Assembly: GCF_014649395.1 (NCBI RefSeq)
Contig: NZ_BMSY01000003.1
Location: forward strand, 434,001 to 498,000
Length of the DNA: 64,000 nucleotides
Source: Streptomyces aureoverticillatus
GTDB lineage: Bacteria; Actinomycetota; Actinomycetes; Streptomycetales; Streptomycetaceae
Direction of reading: 5' to 3'
Every line of letters starts with the position of its first letter. Position 1 is the stretch's first letter. The notes under the pieces are model-generated. The model saw nothing but the letters and a program-made list of their open reading frames with translations, was not told where the DNA came from and did no database searches. The translations under genes were made by a program, and so were the position numbers. Shown here piece after piece: positions 17,816-26,352 of the stretch.

Positions 17816-18571
17816 CTACGCCCCGCGCTGCGCCTCCAGGCCGTCCAGGATGCAGTCGAGGCCCAGGTCGAAGTTGCTCCGCCGGGCCTCGTCCACCCGC
17901 GTCGGGGTGTGTTGCGCGTACAGCCGCCGCACCCGTGGGTAGGGCTCCATGACCTGCATGGCGGCCGCCGTCACCCGTTCCATCCAGTCCTCCTCGCTCT
18001 GCCCGCTGCGGCCGAGCGCAGTGAGCCAGGCGGCCTCGGTGGCGGTCATGCCGATGACGTACGCCCAGACGGTCTTGAGCGCCACGTCGGACCGCTCCAG
18101 GTCGAAGCCCCCGGTCTCGAAGAGTTCGAGCATGTCCTCCGAGAGCCGCATCATGTTCGGCCCCAGATACGCCATGCCCATCTCGCCGAGCAGGGAGGCG
18201 ATCCAGGGGTGCCGAAGGATCGCGGCGCGCACGTTGTTGCCGCACTCCACCGCGGCGGCCCGCCACTCCTCGCGGGAGGCGGGCCTGGGCACCTCGATCT
18301 CGCCGTAGATCCGGTCGACGACCAGCTCGATCAGCTCGTCCTTGTTGGACACGTGGGTGTAGAGCGAGGTGGCGCCGGCGTTCAGGCGCGTGCCGAGCTT
18401 GCGCATGCTGAGCGCCTCGATGCCGTCGGAGTCGAGCAGCGCGATCGCCTCGGCCACGATCTGGTCGCGGCTGAGCGCGGGCTGCTCGCGGCGCGGGCGC
18501 TGGGGGCGGGTCCACACGGACCCGATCGGTTCACCGGTCGGCTGCTTGGTCGGCTGCGCGGCGCGTGGCAT
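17816..18571 (-). CDS. TetR-family repressor of the divergent MFS exporter
   Basis: 251 residues. A ~40-residue Pro/Arg-rich N-terminal extension precedes a TetR HTH (MRKLGTRLNAGATSLYTHVS) and a TetR_C_1-type ligand domain like that of tetracycline repressors. Divergent from a 14-TM drug exporter, with a large perfect palindrome over the shared promoter region. Local repression relieved by an exported compound is the straightforward model. Confidence 0.93.
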   Translation of the reverse strand: MPRAAQPTKQPTGEPIGSVWTRPQRPRREQPALSRDQIVAEAIALLDSDGIEALSMRKLGTRLNAGATSLYTHVSNKDELIELVVDRIYGEIEVPRPASREEWRAAAVECGNNVRAAILRHPWIASLLGEMGMAYLGPNMMRLSEDMLELFETGGFDLERSDVALKTVWAYVIGMTATEAAWLTALGRSGQSEEDWMERVTAAAMQVMEPYPRVRRLYAQHTPTRVDEARRSNFDLGLDCILDGLEAQRGA

Positions 18572-18615
18572 GCGGCCACCCCTTTTCTGCTCGTCTCGGG
18601 CCTCTCAGCCTAGCG

Positions 18616-18673
18616 CAGTGTGCGCACGGCGTTCGGGTGTTGCGCACACTGTACGGTCTCCGTACAGTGTGCG
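18616..18673. promoter_or_regulatory. TetR operator with three half-sites over the exporter promoter
   Basis: A perfect 14-bp palindrome, CGCACACTGTACGG (18643-18656) and its complement (18660-18673), is separated by TCT. An extra inverted copy of the outer half-site, CAGTGTGCGCA, is at 18616-18626. A plausible promoter for the exporter, TTGCGC (18640-18645), 17 bp, TACAGT (18663-18668), is fully covered by the palindrome, so TetR binding would block RNA polymerase. Confidence 0.85.
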
Positions 18674-18721
18674 GGAGCGGCGAACGCCGTACGGAACAAT
18701 CACTCGCTGGGGAGGCCCGTG

Positions 18722-20269
18722 ATGGACGAGCTGGGATCGACGTCGGTGGGAGGGAAGCCGGAGGCGGCGCGTGATCCGAAGCGCTGGCTCATCCTGATCG
18801 TGCTCTGCCTGAGCACGCTGGTGCTCGTGATCGACAACATGGTGCTGACGGTCGCGGTGCCGCCGATCGCCGAGGACCTGGACGCGAGCGCGTCCGACCT
18901 CCAGTGGATCCTCGACTCGTACATGCTGGTGTTCGCCGGTCTGCTGCTGACCTCAGGCTCGCTCTCGGACCGCTTCGGGCGCCGGAAGCTGATGCTCGTC
19001 GGCCTGGTGATCTTCGGTGCGGCGTCCCTGCTCGCGACGGTCGCGGGCAGCCCCGAGCAACTGATCGCCGGGCGCGTCCTGATGGGCGTCGGCGGCGCGC
19101 TGATCATGCCGAGCACGCTCTCCATCGTCATCACGGTCTTCGACGACGAGGAGCGGCCCAAGGCGATCGCCGCGTGGAGCGGGGTAGCGATGATCGGTCT
19201 CGTCGGCGGCCCCGTCTTCGGCGGCTTCCTCCTCGAGCACTACTGGTGGGGCTCGATCTTCCTGATCAACGTGCCGATCGTCGTGCTCGCGTTCATCGCC
19301 GCGGTCGTCCTGATGAAGGAGTCCAAGGGCCCGTGGCGCAAGGCCGACCCGGTCGGCATGGTCCTGTCGGTCCTCGGCATGGTGGCGCTGGTGTGGACGA
19401 TCACCGAGTGGCCGAAGGAGGGCTTCGGCGACCCGAAGGTGTACGTCGCCGCGATCGTCTCCGTGCTCGCCCTCGCGGGCTTCGGTGTCTGGGAGACCCG
19501 GGTCGCCGAGCCGATGGTGCCGCTGGCCCTGTTCCGCAACCGCGTCTTCACCGGCGCCAGCTTCTCCATCGTCCTGCTGACCTTCGCCAACGGCGGTCTG
19601 ATGCTGGTCCTCAGCCAGTACCTGCAGTTCGTCCTCGACTACACGCCGACGAAGACCGGCTGGGCCTTCGCGCCGCTGGCCGTCGCCTCGCTCGTCTTCA
19701 ACGCCCTGGGCGCGACGCTCGGCCAGAAGGTCGGCAACCGGGTCATGGTGGCCGTCGGCCTCACGATCATCGCCGCCGGTTTCTTCACCCTCACGACCCT
19801 TCAGCCCGGCGACGGCTTCGGCGTGGTGACCGTGGCCTCGGTCCTGATGGGCATGGGCGGCGGCCTGGCGATGCCGGCCGCGCAGGCCGCCCTGATGGGC
19901 GCGGTGCCGCACGAGCACGCGGGGGTGGGGTCGGCCCTGAACGACACGGTGCAGCAGGCGGGCGCCGCGCTCGGTGTCGCCGTCCTCGGCGCCATCCTGT
20001 CGCACACGTACGGCGACCATGTGCCCGCCGGTGCGCCCGGCAAGGCGGACGAGTCCGTCGTCGAGGGGCTCAAGGAGGCGGGGCGTCTTGGCGACGAGCA
20101 GCTGGCCGTGACGGTCCGGGACGCCTTCACCGAGGCGATGTCCGCGAGCTTCGTCGTAGGCGCGGCCGGTGTCCTCGTGGCCGCGGCCCTCTCCCTCTTC
20201 CTGATGCGACCCGGGGCGCAGCCCGAGCTGCCCTCCGAGGCCCCGGCCCCGGAGAAGTCCCGCGCCTGA
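18722..20269 (+). CDS. MFS multidrug exporter, DHA2 (14-TM, EmrB/QacA) type
   Basis: 515 residues from the ATG at 18722 (GTG at 18719 is an alternative). Fourteen hydrophobic segments. Motif A is visible in SGSLSDRFGRRKLMLVG and motif C near GRVLMGVGGALIMPSTLSI; the first helix contains VLVIDNMVLTVAVPPIAEDL, the D1 motif of DHA2 antiporters. Proton-driven export of hydrophobic cations or antibiotics is typical. Under control of the divergent TetR. Confidence 0.93.
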   Translation: MDELGSTSVGGKPEAARDPKRWLILIVLCLSTLVLVIDNMVLTVAVPPIAEDLDASASDLQWILDSYMLVFAGLLLTSGSLSDRFGRRKLMLVGLVIFGAASLLATVAGSPEQLIAGRVLMGVGGALIMPSTLSIVITVFDDEERPKAIAAWSGVAMIGLVGGPVFGGFLLEHYWWGSIFLINVPIVVLAFIAAVVLMKESKGPWRKADPVGMVLSVLGMVALVWTITEWPKEGFGDPKVYVAAIVSVLALAGFGVWETRVAEPMVPLALFRNRVFTGASFSIVLLTFANGGLMLVLSQYLQFVLDYTPTKTGWAFAPLAVASLVFNALGATLGQKVGNRVMVAVGLTIIAAGFFTLTTLQPGDGFGVVTVASVLMGMGGGLAMPAAQAALMGAVPHEHAGVGSALNDTVQQAGAALGVAVLGAILSHTYGDHVPAGAPGKADESVVEGLKEAGRLGDEQLAVTVRDAFTEAMSASFVVGAAGVLVAAALSLFLMRPGAQPELPSEAPAPEKSRA

Positions 20270-20475
20270 CGTATGGGGCTGCGCCCCGCTCCCCCCTGAT
20301 CGGCGCTCCGCGCCTCGTCCTCAAACGCCGGACGGGCTAAATCTTCGCCGCTGCGGCACGGTTTTCAGCCCGTCCGGCGATTGAGGACGAGCCGCGAAGC
20401 GGCGATCAGCGGGGGTCCAGGGGGCGGCAGCCCCCTGGTACGGGAAGGGGCGGGACTGGGGCGCACCCGCGGGGG
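20270..20475. repeat. Intergenic inverted-repeat block (25-bp arms)
   Basis: No gene. A 25-bp arm at 20314-20338 pairs with 20367-20391 with one mismatch around a 28-base loop; the right arm begins AGCCCGTCCGGCGATTGAGG and is identical to 10529-10553. A second stem CCAGGGGGC (20417-20425) pairs with GCCCCCTGG (20430-20438). It separates two convergent genes and likely terminates both. Confidence 0.85.
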
Positions 20476-21279
20476 CTACCACGTGGAACGCGCGCTCACC
20501 CCGCCGTCCACCACCAGGTCCGTCCCGGTGATCCAGGACGCCGCGTCCGACGCGAGGAACACGCACGCGGCCCCGACGTCCTCGGGCCGCCCGAGCCGCC
20601 CGAGCGGCGCGGCCCGCCCCCACCGCTCGACCCCGTCGGGCCACTCCTCGGCGAGCCCCGGATGCCCGACAAGCCCCGGCGACACACTGTTCACGCGCAC
20701 CCCGCGCCCCCCGTACTCCACGGCAGCCGCCCGCGCGAACATGATCAGCGCGGCCTTGGACGCGGCGTAGTGCGCGTGCCCGACGGCGGGCTGATGCCCC
20801 TCGATGGACGCGATGTGCGTGACGCTGCCGCCACGCTCCTGCCCCGCCATGACCTCGGCGGCGGCCTGCGTACAGACGAACGCGCTGGTGACGTTGGCGT
20901 CGTACAGCCCCCGCCAGTCACCCGCCGTCATCCCGTCCAGCCCCTGCACGGGCTGGATCCCGGCGTTGTTGACCAGCGCGTCGAGTCGCCCCCGCCAGGC
21001 GTACGCCTCCTCCACGAGGCGTCGGCACTCCCGCTCCTCGCCCAGATCGGCGGATACGACGACGGCGTCACCGCCCGCCTTGACGAGCTCCTCGGCCACC
21101 TCCCGGGCCCGCTCCACCCCCCGGTTGCAGTGCACGACGACGGCGGCGCCCGCGCGGGCGAAGCTGCGGGCGATGCCGCCGCCGAGCAGCCCGCTGGCGC
21201 CGGTCACCAGGGCCACGCGCCCTTCCAGGGAAGGGAGTTGAGGCTCGGGCGCGGACGCCACGGATCGGGGTTCAGACAC
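20476..21279 (-). CDS. Short-chain dehydrogenase/reductase
   Basis: 267 residues, classical SDR. NAD(P)-binding TGASGLLGGGIARSFARAG, NNAG at about residue 106, catalytic S of ASIEG and YAASK are present; the coenzyme loop ends in HCNR, suggesting NADP(H). The C-terminal VNSVSPGLV and ITGTDLVVDGG are typical. Overlaps the upstream cupin gene by 8 bp, so the two form an operon. Substrate unknown. Confidence 0.92.
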   Translation of the reverse strand: MSEPRSVASAPEPQLPSLEGRVALVTGASGLLGGGIARSFARAGAAVVVHCNRGVERAREVAEELVKAGGDAVVVSADLGEERECRRLVEEAYAWRGRLDALVNNAGIQPVQGLDGMTAGDWRGLYDANVTSAFVCTQAAAEVMAGQERGGSVTHIASIEGHQPAVGHAHYAASKAALIMFARAAAVEYGGRGVRVNSVSPGLVGHPGLAEEWPDGVERWGRAAPLGRLGRPEDVGAACVFLASDAASWITGTDLVVDGGVSARSTW

Positions 21280-21775
21280 GGCACAGCCTCCGGATCAGTT
21301 CAGCCTGCTGCGGGTACCGGGCGGCCAGCTCGTCCGGATCGCCGCCCTCGTAGTCCGACTCCAGGAACCCCGGAGCCATCGTCGTACCGAACAACGACCA
21401 CTCGCCCCCGTCCCGCACCCGCGCCCCCATCCACGTCCCCGCGGGCACGACGAGCTGGAACTCCTCGCCGTCGCCGTCCCCGAGTATCCGCAGCTCGTCC
21501 CGCCCGTCCGGCCACAGCAGCAGCAGGTCCAGCGGGTCGCCCTGGTAGAAGTGCCACACCTCGTCGGTGGGCAGGCGGTGCATGGCCGAGAAGTCGTCGG
21601 CGGCGGAGGTGAGCAGCATGATGATCGCCGTCCCGGCGGGGTGCGCGTCCGCCGACCCCGGGGGCCCGGACGACGGCCCCGCCCAGGTCTGGCGGAAGCG
21701 GCCGCCCTCGAAGGGCAGGGGCTCCAGCCCGTACCGGGCGGCGAGTTCCTCGGCGGTCACCGGTGACTTGGCCAT
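21272..21775 (-). CDS. DUF985 cupin-fold protein
   Basis: 167 residues of the cupin_5/DUF985 family. Signature parts are EELAARYGLEPLPFEGGRFR at the start, STAIYFLL-like GTAIIMLLTSAADDFSAMHR, DEVWHFYQGDPLDLLLL, PAGTWMGARV and the end GTTMAPGFLESDYEGGD. The H of WHFYQGD and following residues form the cupin core. Function is not established; sugar-isomerase-like chemistry has been suggested for the fold. Co-translated with the SDR downstream. Confidence 0.9.
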   Translation of the reverse strand: MAKSPVTAEELAARYGLEPLPFEGGRFRQTWAGPSSGPPGSADAHPAGTAIIMLLTSAADDFSAMHRLPTDEVWHFYQGDPLDLLLLWPDGRDELRILGDGDGEEFQLVVPAGTWMGARVRDGGEWSLFGTTMAPGFLESDYEGGDPDELAARYPQQAELIRRLCRV

Positions 21776-21799
21776 GCCGCTCCCACCTCTCTGTCGTCG

Positions 21800-22237
21800 T
21801 CACGCGTATCTGTCGTCGTCACACTCGAACCAGATGGTCTTGCCCGCACGCTCCGGCAGCACGGTAACCCCCCACCGGTCGGTAGTGGCCTCGACGAGCA
21901 GAAGCCCCCGTCCGTCTTCAGCCAGTTCACCTCCGGCGGGCGGCTCCTCCGCGGGGGCGGGCAGCTTCGGACTGCCGTCCGTGACCTCGACGCGCACCCC
22001 GGCCCGGGTGCGGAGGATCAGGACCGCGCAGCGGCGGTCCGGTACGTGGCGTACGACATTCGTGACGAGTTCGGAGAGCGCGAGGGTGGCGCCCTCGGTG
22101 AGGGCGTGCAGGCCCCAGCTCTCCAGGTACATCCGGAGGATGCGGCGCAGCGGTTGCACAGAGTGTTCACCGACGGTGAAGCTCATGCGATAGCTGCGGC
22201 CAACTCCGAGGTCAAGCGGGGCAGTTCCGTGATTCAT
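21800..22237 (-). CDS. HATPase_c anti-sigma-factor-like ATP-binding protein
   Basis: 145 residues, the RsbW/SpoIIAB-type GHKL kinase fold: N-box LALSELVTNVVRH and G1 box EDGRGLLLVEATTDRWG. Streptomyces encode dozens next to XRE/DUF5753 and DUF397 genes, exactly the setting here. These modules (the abaA/whiJ-like groups) influence development and antibiotic production. Whether it phosphorylates anything is unknown. Confidence 0.9.
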   Translation of the reverse strand: MNHGTAPLDLGVGRSYRMSFTVGEHSVQPLRRILRMYLESWGLHALTEGATLALSELVTNVVRHVPDRRCAVLILRTRAGVRVEVTDGSPKLPAPAEEPPAGGELAEDGRGLLLVEATTDRWGVTVLPERAGKTIWFECDDDRYA

Positions 22238-22323
22238 GTCACCAAAGTGGAGTCGGCTGGTTACGCTTGGCTACGCATCGAGAGCAACGCCGGTGGGCGT
22301 TTGAGGCTGGGGGTGACCCTCCC

Positions 22324-23169
22324 GTGGTCCGCATCAACGAACTCGACCCGAGCGCGAGCCCGCTGGACTACTACGGAGCGGAGCTGCGCCGCCTGCGGGA
22401 GTCGGCGGGCCTGAACCAAGGGGAACTGGGCGACTGCATCTTCTGTACGGGGTCGCTGGTCGGCCAGGTCGAGACCGCCAAGAAGGTGCCGACGCGGGAC
22501 TTCTCGGAGCGGCTTGACGCTGCGCTGGGCACGGACGGGGCGTTCTCGCGGCTGGTGGGGTTGGTTCTGCGGAGCCAGTTGCCGAGCTGGTTCCAGGCGT
22601 ACGCGGAGATGGAGGCGAAGGCGACGTACATCTCCACGTTCCAGTCGCAGGTGGTGTACGGACTCCTCCAGACCGAAGCGTACGCACGCGCCCTGCTGAG
22701 CATCGAGCACACCGACAAGCTGGACGAGTTGGTGGCGGCGCGAATGGATCGCCAGCGCATCCTGCTGCGGGACCAGCCCCCGGTGATCTGCGTGGTGCTG
22801 GACGAGGCCCTGCTGTACCGAGAAGTCGGGGGCCGCGACGTCATGCGAGAGCAACTGGGCCGCCTGTTGGACAACCGCAACGACTGGCTCCAGGTTCAGG
22901 TGCTGCCGTTCTCGTCAGGTCAACACGCCGGGATGATCGGCGCGTTCAACCTCCTGCGCTTCGAATCCGACCCGGATCTCTTCTACGCCGAGACGTACGA
23001 GACGCCGTACATGACCGCCAATACGCAACTGATCAGGGAACGTTCAGTCGGTTACGCTCGCCTCCAGGCGGAGGCCCTCTCCCCACGGGAGTCGGCGGCG
23101 CTGATCGCTCGCGTAATGGAGGAACGTTATGGGCACCAGCCTGAACCTGACGGACGCGGAGTGGCGTAA
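22324..23169 (+). CDS. XRE-family regulator with DUF5753
   Basis: 281 residues from the GTG at 22324, preceded by a strong GGGGG site; a TTG at 22267 would extend it by 19 residues with no site. HTH: ELRRLRESAGLNQGELGDC...GSLVGQVETAKK. The rest is the DUF5753 domain typical of Streptomyces WhiJ-like regulators (SRLVGLVLRSQLPSWFQAY; FQSQVVYGLLQTEAYARALL). The downstream DUF397 gene overlaps it by 41 bp and the HATPase gene is divergent, making a complete three-gene module. Likely DNA-binding antagonist regulated by its small partner. Confidence 0.92.
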   Translation: MVRINELDPSASPLDYYGAELRRLRESAGLNQGELGDCIFCTGSLVGQVETAKKVPTRDFSERLDAALGTDGAFSRLVGLVLRSQLPSWFQAYAEMEAKATYISTFQSQVVYGLLQTEAYARALLSIEHTDKLDELVAARMDRQRILLRDQPPVICVVLDEALLYREVGGRDVMREQLGRLLDNRNDWLQVQVLPFSSGQHAGMIGAFNLLRFESDPDLFYAETYETPYMTANTQLIRERSVGYARLQAEALSPRESAALIARVMEERYGHQPEPDGRGVA

Positions 23170-23341
23170 GTCGTCGTACAGCAGCACCAGCGGCGGCGAC
23201 TGCGTCGAAGTCGCCGAAATGGACACCCCCCACATAGCCATCCGCGACAGCAAAAGGCCCGACGGGCCCCACGTCACCGTCACCGCGAGGGCCTTCACCG
23301 CCCTGGTGACCGCGGCCGCGGGCGGCGTGCTCAAGACGTGA
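23129..23341 (+). CDS. DUF397 small regulator partner
   Basis: 70 residues with the DUF397 signature: AEWRKSSYSSTSGGDCVEVA near the start and VAIRDSK-like IAIRDSKRPDGP, ending with a helix (ALVTAAAGG). Such proteins accompany XRE/DUF5753 regulators and are thought to modulate them. The start lies inside the end of the XRE gene (41-bp overlap) after GGAGGAACGTT. Its end overlaps the convergent lipoprotein gene by 11 bp. Confidence 0.92.
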   Translation: MGTSLNLTDAEWRKSSYSSTSGGDCVEVAEMDTPHIAIRDSKRPDGPHVTVTARAFTALVTAAAGGVLKT

Positions 23342-24425
23342 CGTCGAGGGTGCCCGCGTCCAGCTGGACGGACCCGGCCCGCAGGAGGATGCGCGCGGTC
23401 CCCGTGGGCACGTTCGGAGGAACCTCGAAGGTCACCATGGCCTTGTGACAGCAGACGGGGTCGACGGAGTCGTCATTGCCGACCTTGCGGGCCTCGTGAC
23501 CGCCCACGTACACCGTCACCTCGCTGGGCCAAGTCCCCTTGACCCACATCTTGGAACCGCGCGTCGCCTGCGTGGCGGACACACCGGTGATGCCTGAGGG
23601 ACAGGCCTGCGATCCGCGCGCGGCGGGGCGAATGCGGACCCGCCCGCCCGGGTGGGCGGACCGGAATTCGGCCAGCTGCCCCAGCGTGCGCCGTGCCGCC
23701 ACGTACTTGCAGTCCCCGGACGGCTGGTTCCTGACGGCGGCGTACGCGGCCGTCACCTTCCGCCACTCGCCTTCCTGACCGCCGACGGCGAAGCAGGCGG
23801 CGATCATCCCTTCCAGGACCTTCCACCCGGCGGGGTTCGCCTGCCAGTTCGTCGGCCCCGCGTTGTCGTACCAGCGCTTGGCCTCGGAGCAGTTCCTGGC
23901 CTGCACCAAGTCGTAGACGTGGTCGGTGTTGATCCCGTCCCACTCCGGGGAATCGGGGCCGGGCGGGGTCCAGGAGAACTCCTTGTCGGGGTCCGGCTTG
24001 GTGGACCCGCCCCCGCCGGAGCCACCGTTCGTACGCCCGCCGGTGGACTGACCCGGCTTCCAGGTGGAGCCCCCGTCACCGCCGCCGTCCCAGGTCTCGC
24101 CGCCGCTCGATGAGCCACTGCTCGATGAGCCACCGTCGGTGGAACCACCGTTCGTGGAGCCGCCGTTGACGGAACCGCTCGAAGTGCTGGCGCCGTCACC
24201 CGGCACATCCGTGCCGCCGCCCCCGTCGGCCGCGCCGACGCTGCTCGCGGCGTCGCCGGAGACACCGGAGTCGCCGGGGGAATCCCCCGACCCGCCGCAC
24301 CCGGCGGTCACCAGAACGCCGGAAAGAACGACCGCGGCGACGGCCGTCGGCCGTCGCCGCCACGCGTTCGCCCGCCGCCCCGATATTCCGTCGAAAATCG
24401 CCTTCACCATTCGCCCCACCCCCAT
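23331..24425 (-). CDS. Secreted lipoprotein with Ser/Gly-rich linker, unknown function
   Basis: 364 residues (or 359 from the ATG at 24410). A signal sequence ends in lipobox VLVTAGC. Residues ~45-150 are Gly/Ser/Thr-rich with NGGSTNGG-like repeats, a flexible wall-spanning linker. Residues ~165-265 are helical with conserved cysteines; the last ~90 residues look like an IPT/TIG-like beta domain (GVSATQATRGSKMWVKGTWP ... VTFEVPPNVPTGTARILL). I do not recognise a specific family. Likely anchored outside the membrane. Confidence 0.75.
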   Translation of the reverse strand: MGVGRMVKAIFDGISGRRANAWRRRPTAVAAVVLSGVLVTAGCGGSGDSPGDSGVSGDAASSVGAADGGGGTDVPGDGASTSSGSVNGGSTNGGSTDGGSSSSGSSSGGETWDGGGDGGSTWKPGQSTGGRTNGGSGGGGSTKPDPDKEFSWTPPGPDSPEWDGINTDHVYDLVQARNCSEAKRWYDNAGPTNWQANPAGWKVLEGMIAACFAVGGQEGEWRKVTAAYAAVRNQPSGDCKYVAARRTLGQLAEFRSAHPGGRVRIRPAARGSQACPSGITGVSATQATRGSKMWVKGTWPSEVTVYVGGHEARKVGNDDSVDPVCCHKAMVTFEVPPNVPTGTARILLRAGSVQLDAGTLDVTS

Positions 24426-24467
24426 GGCGCATTTCCGAACGGTGCGGGCCGAATTCTATCGGCGGAC

Positions 24468-25241
24468 TCAGCGCACCGGGAAGCCGAAGGAGTAGCCCTG
24501 CTGCTTGAGGCGGGGGAGGAGACGGCGCAGGGCCTCGACGGTCTGGGTGCGGTCGCCGCCCGCGTCGTGGAAGAGAACGGTCGGTCCGCCCGGCAGCTCC
24601 CGCTCGACAGTGGAGACGATGGCGTCCGTGCCCGGACGCTCGAAGTCCTTGCTGTCCACGTTCCAGCCCAGCGGACGCATGCCGCGGGAGGCGGCGAGCT
24701 TGCGGCTGTAGGGGGTGAAGGCACCGCCGGGGGCGCGGTAGTACATCGGCCGTACGCCCCCGGACGCCTTGGTGATCATGCGCTCGGCGTCGAGGATCTG
24801 CTTGGACTGGTAGGCCTGGGAGTCCTTGTCCATGGCGGTGTTGTGCGACACCGAGTGGTCGCAGAGCCGGTGCCCGGCCGCGACCACCTTCTTCACGAGG
24901 TCCGGGTGGGCCTGCGCCTGCGTGCCCACCATGCAGAAGGTGGCCTTCACGTCGTACTGCCGCAGCAGGTCGAGCATTTGGGGGGTCCACTTGGGGTCGG
25001 GGCCGTCGTCGATGGTGATGTTGACGCCGCGCTTGCCCGCGTCCGAGGCGTGCGCGATGGTCGCGTCGACCGGCTTGACGTCACCGCCCGGCTTGGCCGG
25101 CCCGGTCGCCTCCGGTGTGGAGTCGCCCTCGTCACCGGCCTGCGCGGTCCACACCGAGGCGCCGGTGGCGAGCAGCACCACCCCGAGCGCCGCCCCGATC
25201 ACCTTGCCGTACCAGCCCCGCCCACCGCTGTGCCGTGCCAT
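24468..25241 (-). CDS. Secreted polysaccharide deacetylase (NodB domain, CE4)
   Basis: 257 residues from the ATG at 25241 (site AAAGGGG); the longer frame lacks a ribosome site. A signal anchor (VIGAALGVVLLATGASVWTA) is followed by a NodB domain with all CE4 motifs: TIDDGPD (catalytic D and metal D), HSVSH (metal His pair), RAPGGAFTPYSR, DSKDFERPG and VLFHDAGGDR. It would remove N-acetyl groups from chitin-, peptidoglycan- or poly-GlcNAc-type polymers outside the cell. Confidence 0.95.
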   Translation of the reverse strand: MARHSGGRGWYGKVIGAALGVVLLATGASVWTAQAGDEGDSTPEATGPAKPGGDVKPVDATIAHASDAGKRGVNITIDDGPDPKWTPQMLDLLRQYDVKATFCMVGTQAQAHPDLVKKVVAAGHRLCDHSVSHNTAMDKDSQAYQSKQILDAERMITKASGGVRPMYYRAPGGAFTPYSRKLAASRGMRPLGWNVDSKDFERPGTDAIVSTVERELPGGPTVLFHDAGGDRTQTVEALRRLLPRLKQQGYSFGFPVR

Positions 25242-25413
25242 GTCCGCCCCTTTGCGATCCGTTCCTCGCCGACCCCGGTCACTCCACGACCACCAGGCAG
25301 GATGAGGAGCGGGGGCCAAGGGATGCGTCTGTTACCGATCACGGACAATTCCGGGAGAGTTCGCGGACAACTCCACGCGAACGGTGTCCGTAGGCGCGGC
25401 GGGCACGGCAGAC

Positions 25414-25445
25414 GGCCGGTCGGCCGGTCGGCCGGTCGGCCGGTC
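25414..25445. repeat. 8-bp tandem repeat GGCCGGTC x4
   Basis: Four perfect head-to-tail copies between the SnoaL-like gene (ends 25477) and the deacetylase gene (starts 25241) on the same strand. Each unit is nearly self-complementary, so the transcript can fold into small hairpins. Nothing else is visible in this 235-bp gap. Confidence 0.9.
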
Positions 25446-25476
25446 CCAAGCCCGGGGGGCGGGCTACGTGTCCTGG

Positions 25477-25899
25477 TCAGCCCGCCTCCGGCGAGGCCGA
25501 CGCGGACAGCGGTTCGTAGCAGTCGTAGTTCCGCTGACCGCAGATCTTGCCGTCGCGGAAGTCCAGGAACGTGGCGATGTGGGCGCGCAGGACATGCCCG
25601 GCGGGCAACGGGCCCAGCGGGACGGCGAGTTCACCGGTCCACTCCACCTCCAGGGCCACCTTGTCGCCCGCGGCGACGGCGTTCCGGACGTCGTACGTCT
25701 GGCGGCGCAGCTTGCCCTGGCCGGCGAGGGCCGCGGCGAGGATGTCGGGGAGTTCGCGGGTGACGCCCTGCGGGAAGAGCAGGTTGGGCAGCTCGCGCTG
25801 GACCACGTCCGCCGTGAAGAACGCCGCCAGCTCGTCGCCCGTGGCTCCGGCTCCCACGGCCTCGTGGTAGCGGAGCGCGATGTCCGTGTGGGTCTCCAT
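25477..25899 (-). CDS. SnoaL-like (NTF2 fold) protein
   Basis: 140 residues from the ATG at 25899. The sequence (METHTDIALRYHEAVGAGAT ... FLDFRDGKICGQRNYDCYEP) fits the SnoaL-like polyketide-cyclase/NTF2 cone fold, in which RDGKI...R..YD is the typical final strand. These proteins bind small ligands and may be cyclases, isomerases or inert. It faces away from the biosynthetic operon; a palindrome matching the island's TetR operator lies 117 bp upstream of its start, so it may belong to the same regulon. Confidence 0.82.
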   Translation of the reverse strand: METHTDIALRYHEAVGAGATGDELAAFFTADVVQRELPNLLFPQGVTRELPDILAAALAGQGKLRRQTYDVRNAVAAGDKVALEVEWTGELAVPLGPLPAGHVLRAHIATFLDFRDGKICGQRNYDCYEPLSASASPEAG

Positions 25900-26015
25900 G
25901 GGGTCAACCCTGGCAGAGGGGACGGCACTTCGGCGCCGCGGCTCCAGCCCAGCGTCTACTTGATCACTCTGAAGGTGTGTCCCAGGTCGAAGGAACCATG
26001 GGCGGAGGCCCGTCA

Positions 26016-26030
26016 GCGAACGCCGTTCGC
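26016..26030. promoter_or_regulatory. Operator-like palindrome A of the biosynthetic island
   Basis: Perfect 15-bp palindrome GCGAACG-C-CGTTCGC. Its 13-bp core CGAACG-N-CGTTCG is the same as in the TetR/exporter intergenic palindrome at 32913-32929. It lies between the SnoaL-like gene and the operon that starts at 26353. Confidence 0.65.
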
Positions 26031-26087
26031 GATCGACCCAGCGTACCCCGCGTGGCCGGATCGCGCCCAATGCGCCGCTAGGGCGAT

Positions 26088-26115
26088 TTGACCGATAGCT
26101 GAGCTCTTTTACCTT
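26088..26115 (+). promoter_or_regulatory. Possible promoter of the biosynthetic operon
   Basis: TTGACC (26088-26093), 16 bp, TACCTT (26110-26115) in a locally AT-richer stretch, about 240 bp upstream of the first gene. The match is moderate and there is no support beyond position. A 7-bp stem CCGGTGC/GCACCGG at 26283-26299 would lie in the leader. Confidence 0.35.
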
Positions 26116-26229
26116 CTCTTTGTCGCTTCGGTGCTGGTCACGTGCCTAAGGTTCTGCGAGTTGGCGCCGACCCGAGTGACTCATCGGGTTGGTGACGGGG
26201 GCTCAAAACCACTTCTGACTCGTTCCGCG

Positions 26230-26275
26230 ATGGCTGGAACGAACAGTGTTCTACGTTCAACAAATGGCTGGAACG
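26230..26275. promoter_or_regulatory. Operator-like site B and GGAACG direct repeats
   Basis: AACGAAC-A-G-T-GTTC at 26238-26251 matches 11 of the first 14 bases of palindrome C (AACGAACG-G-CGTTCGTT) plus position 9. The 12-mer ATGGCTGGAACG occurs at 26230-26241 and 26264-26275, 34 bp (about three helical turns) apart. It lies 100 bp before the operon's first start codon. Confidence 0.5.
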
Positions 26276-26352
26276 TTGACGTCCGGTGCGCTGCACCGGT
26301 CTGCCTGCGCCCCCTCGGCAACGCGAAATGATCTCAATCAGGAGGGGGATCC

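Noticed and set aside
22256..23060. GGTTACGC-type motifs before and within the XRE gene as operator pair
   Set aside because: Only two partial copies, one deep inside the coding region; too weak.
26242..26252. GAACAGTGTTC as a LexA (SOS) box
   Set aside because: Spacing between GAAC and GTTC is 3, not the 4 of actinobacterial LexA boxes; similarity to the island's TetR palindrome is a better explanation.
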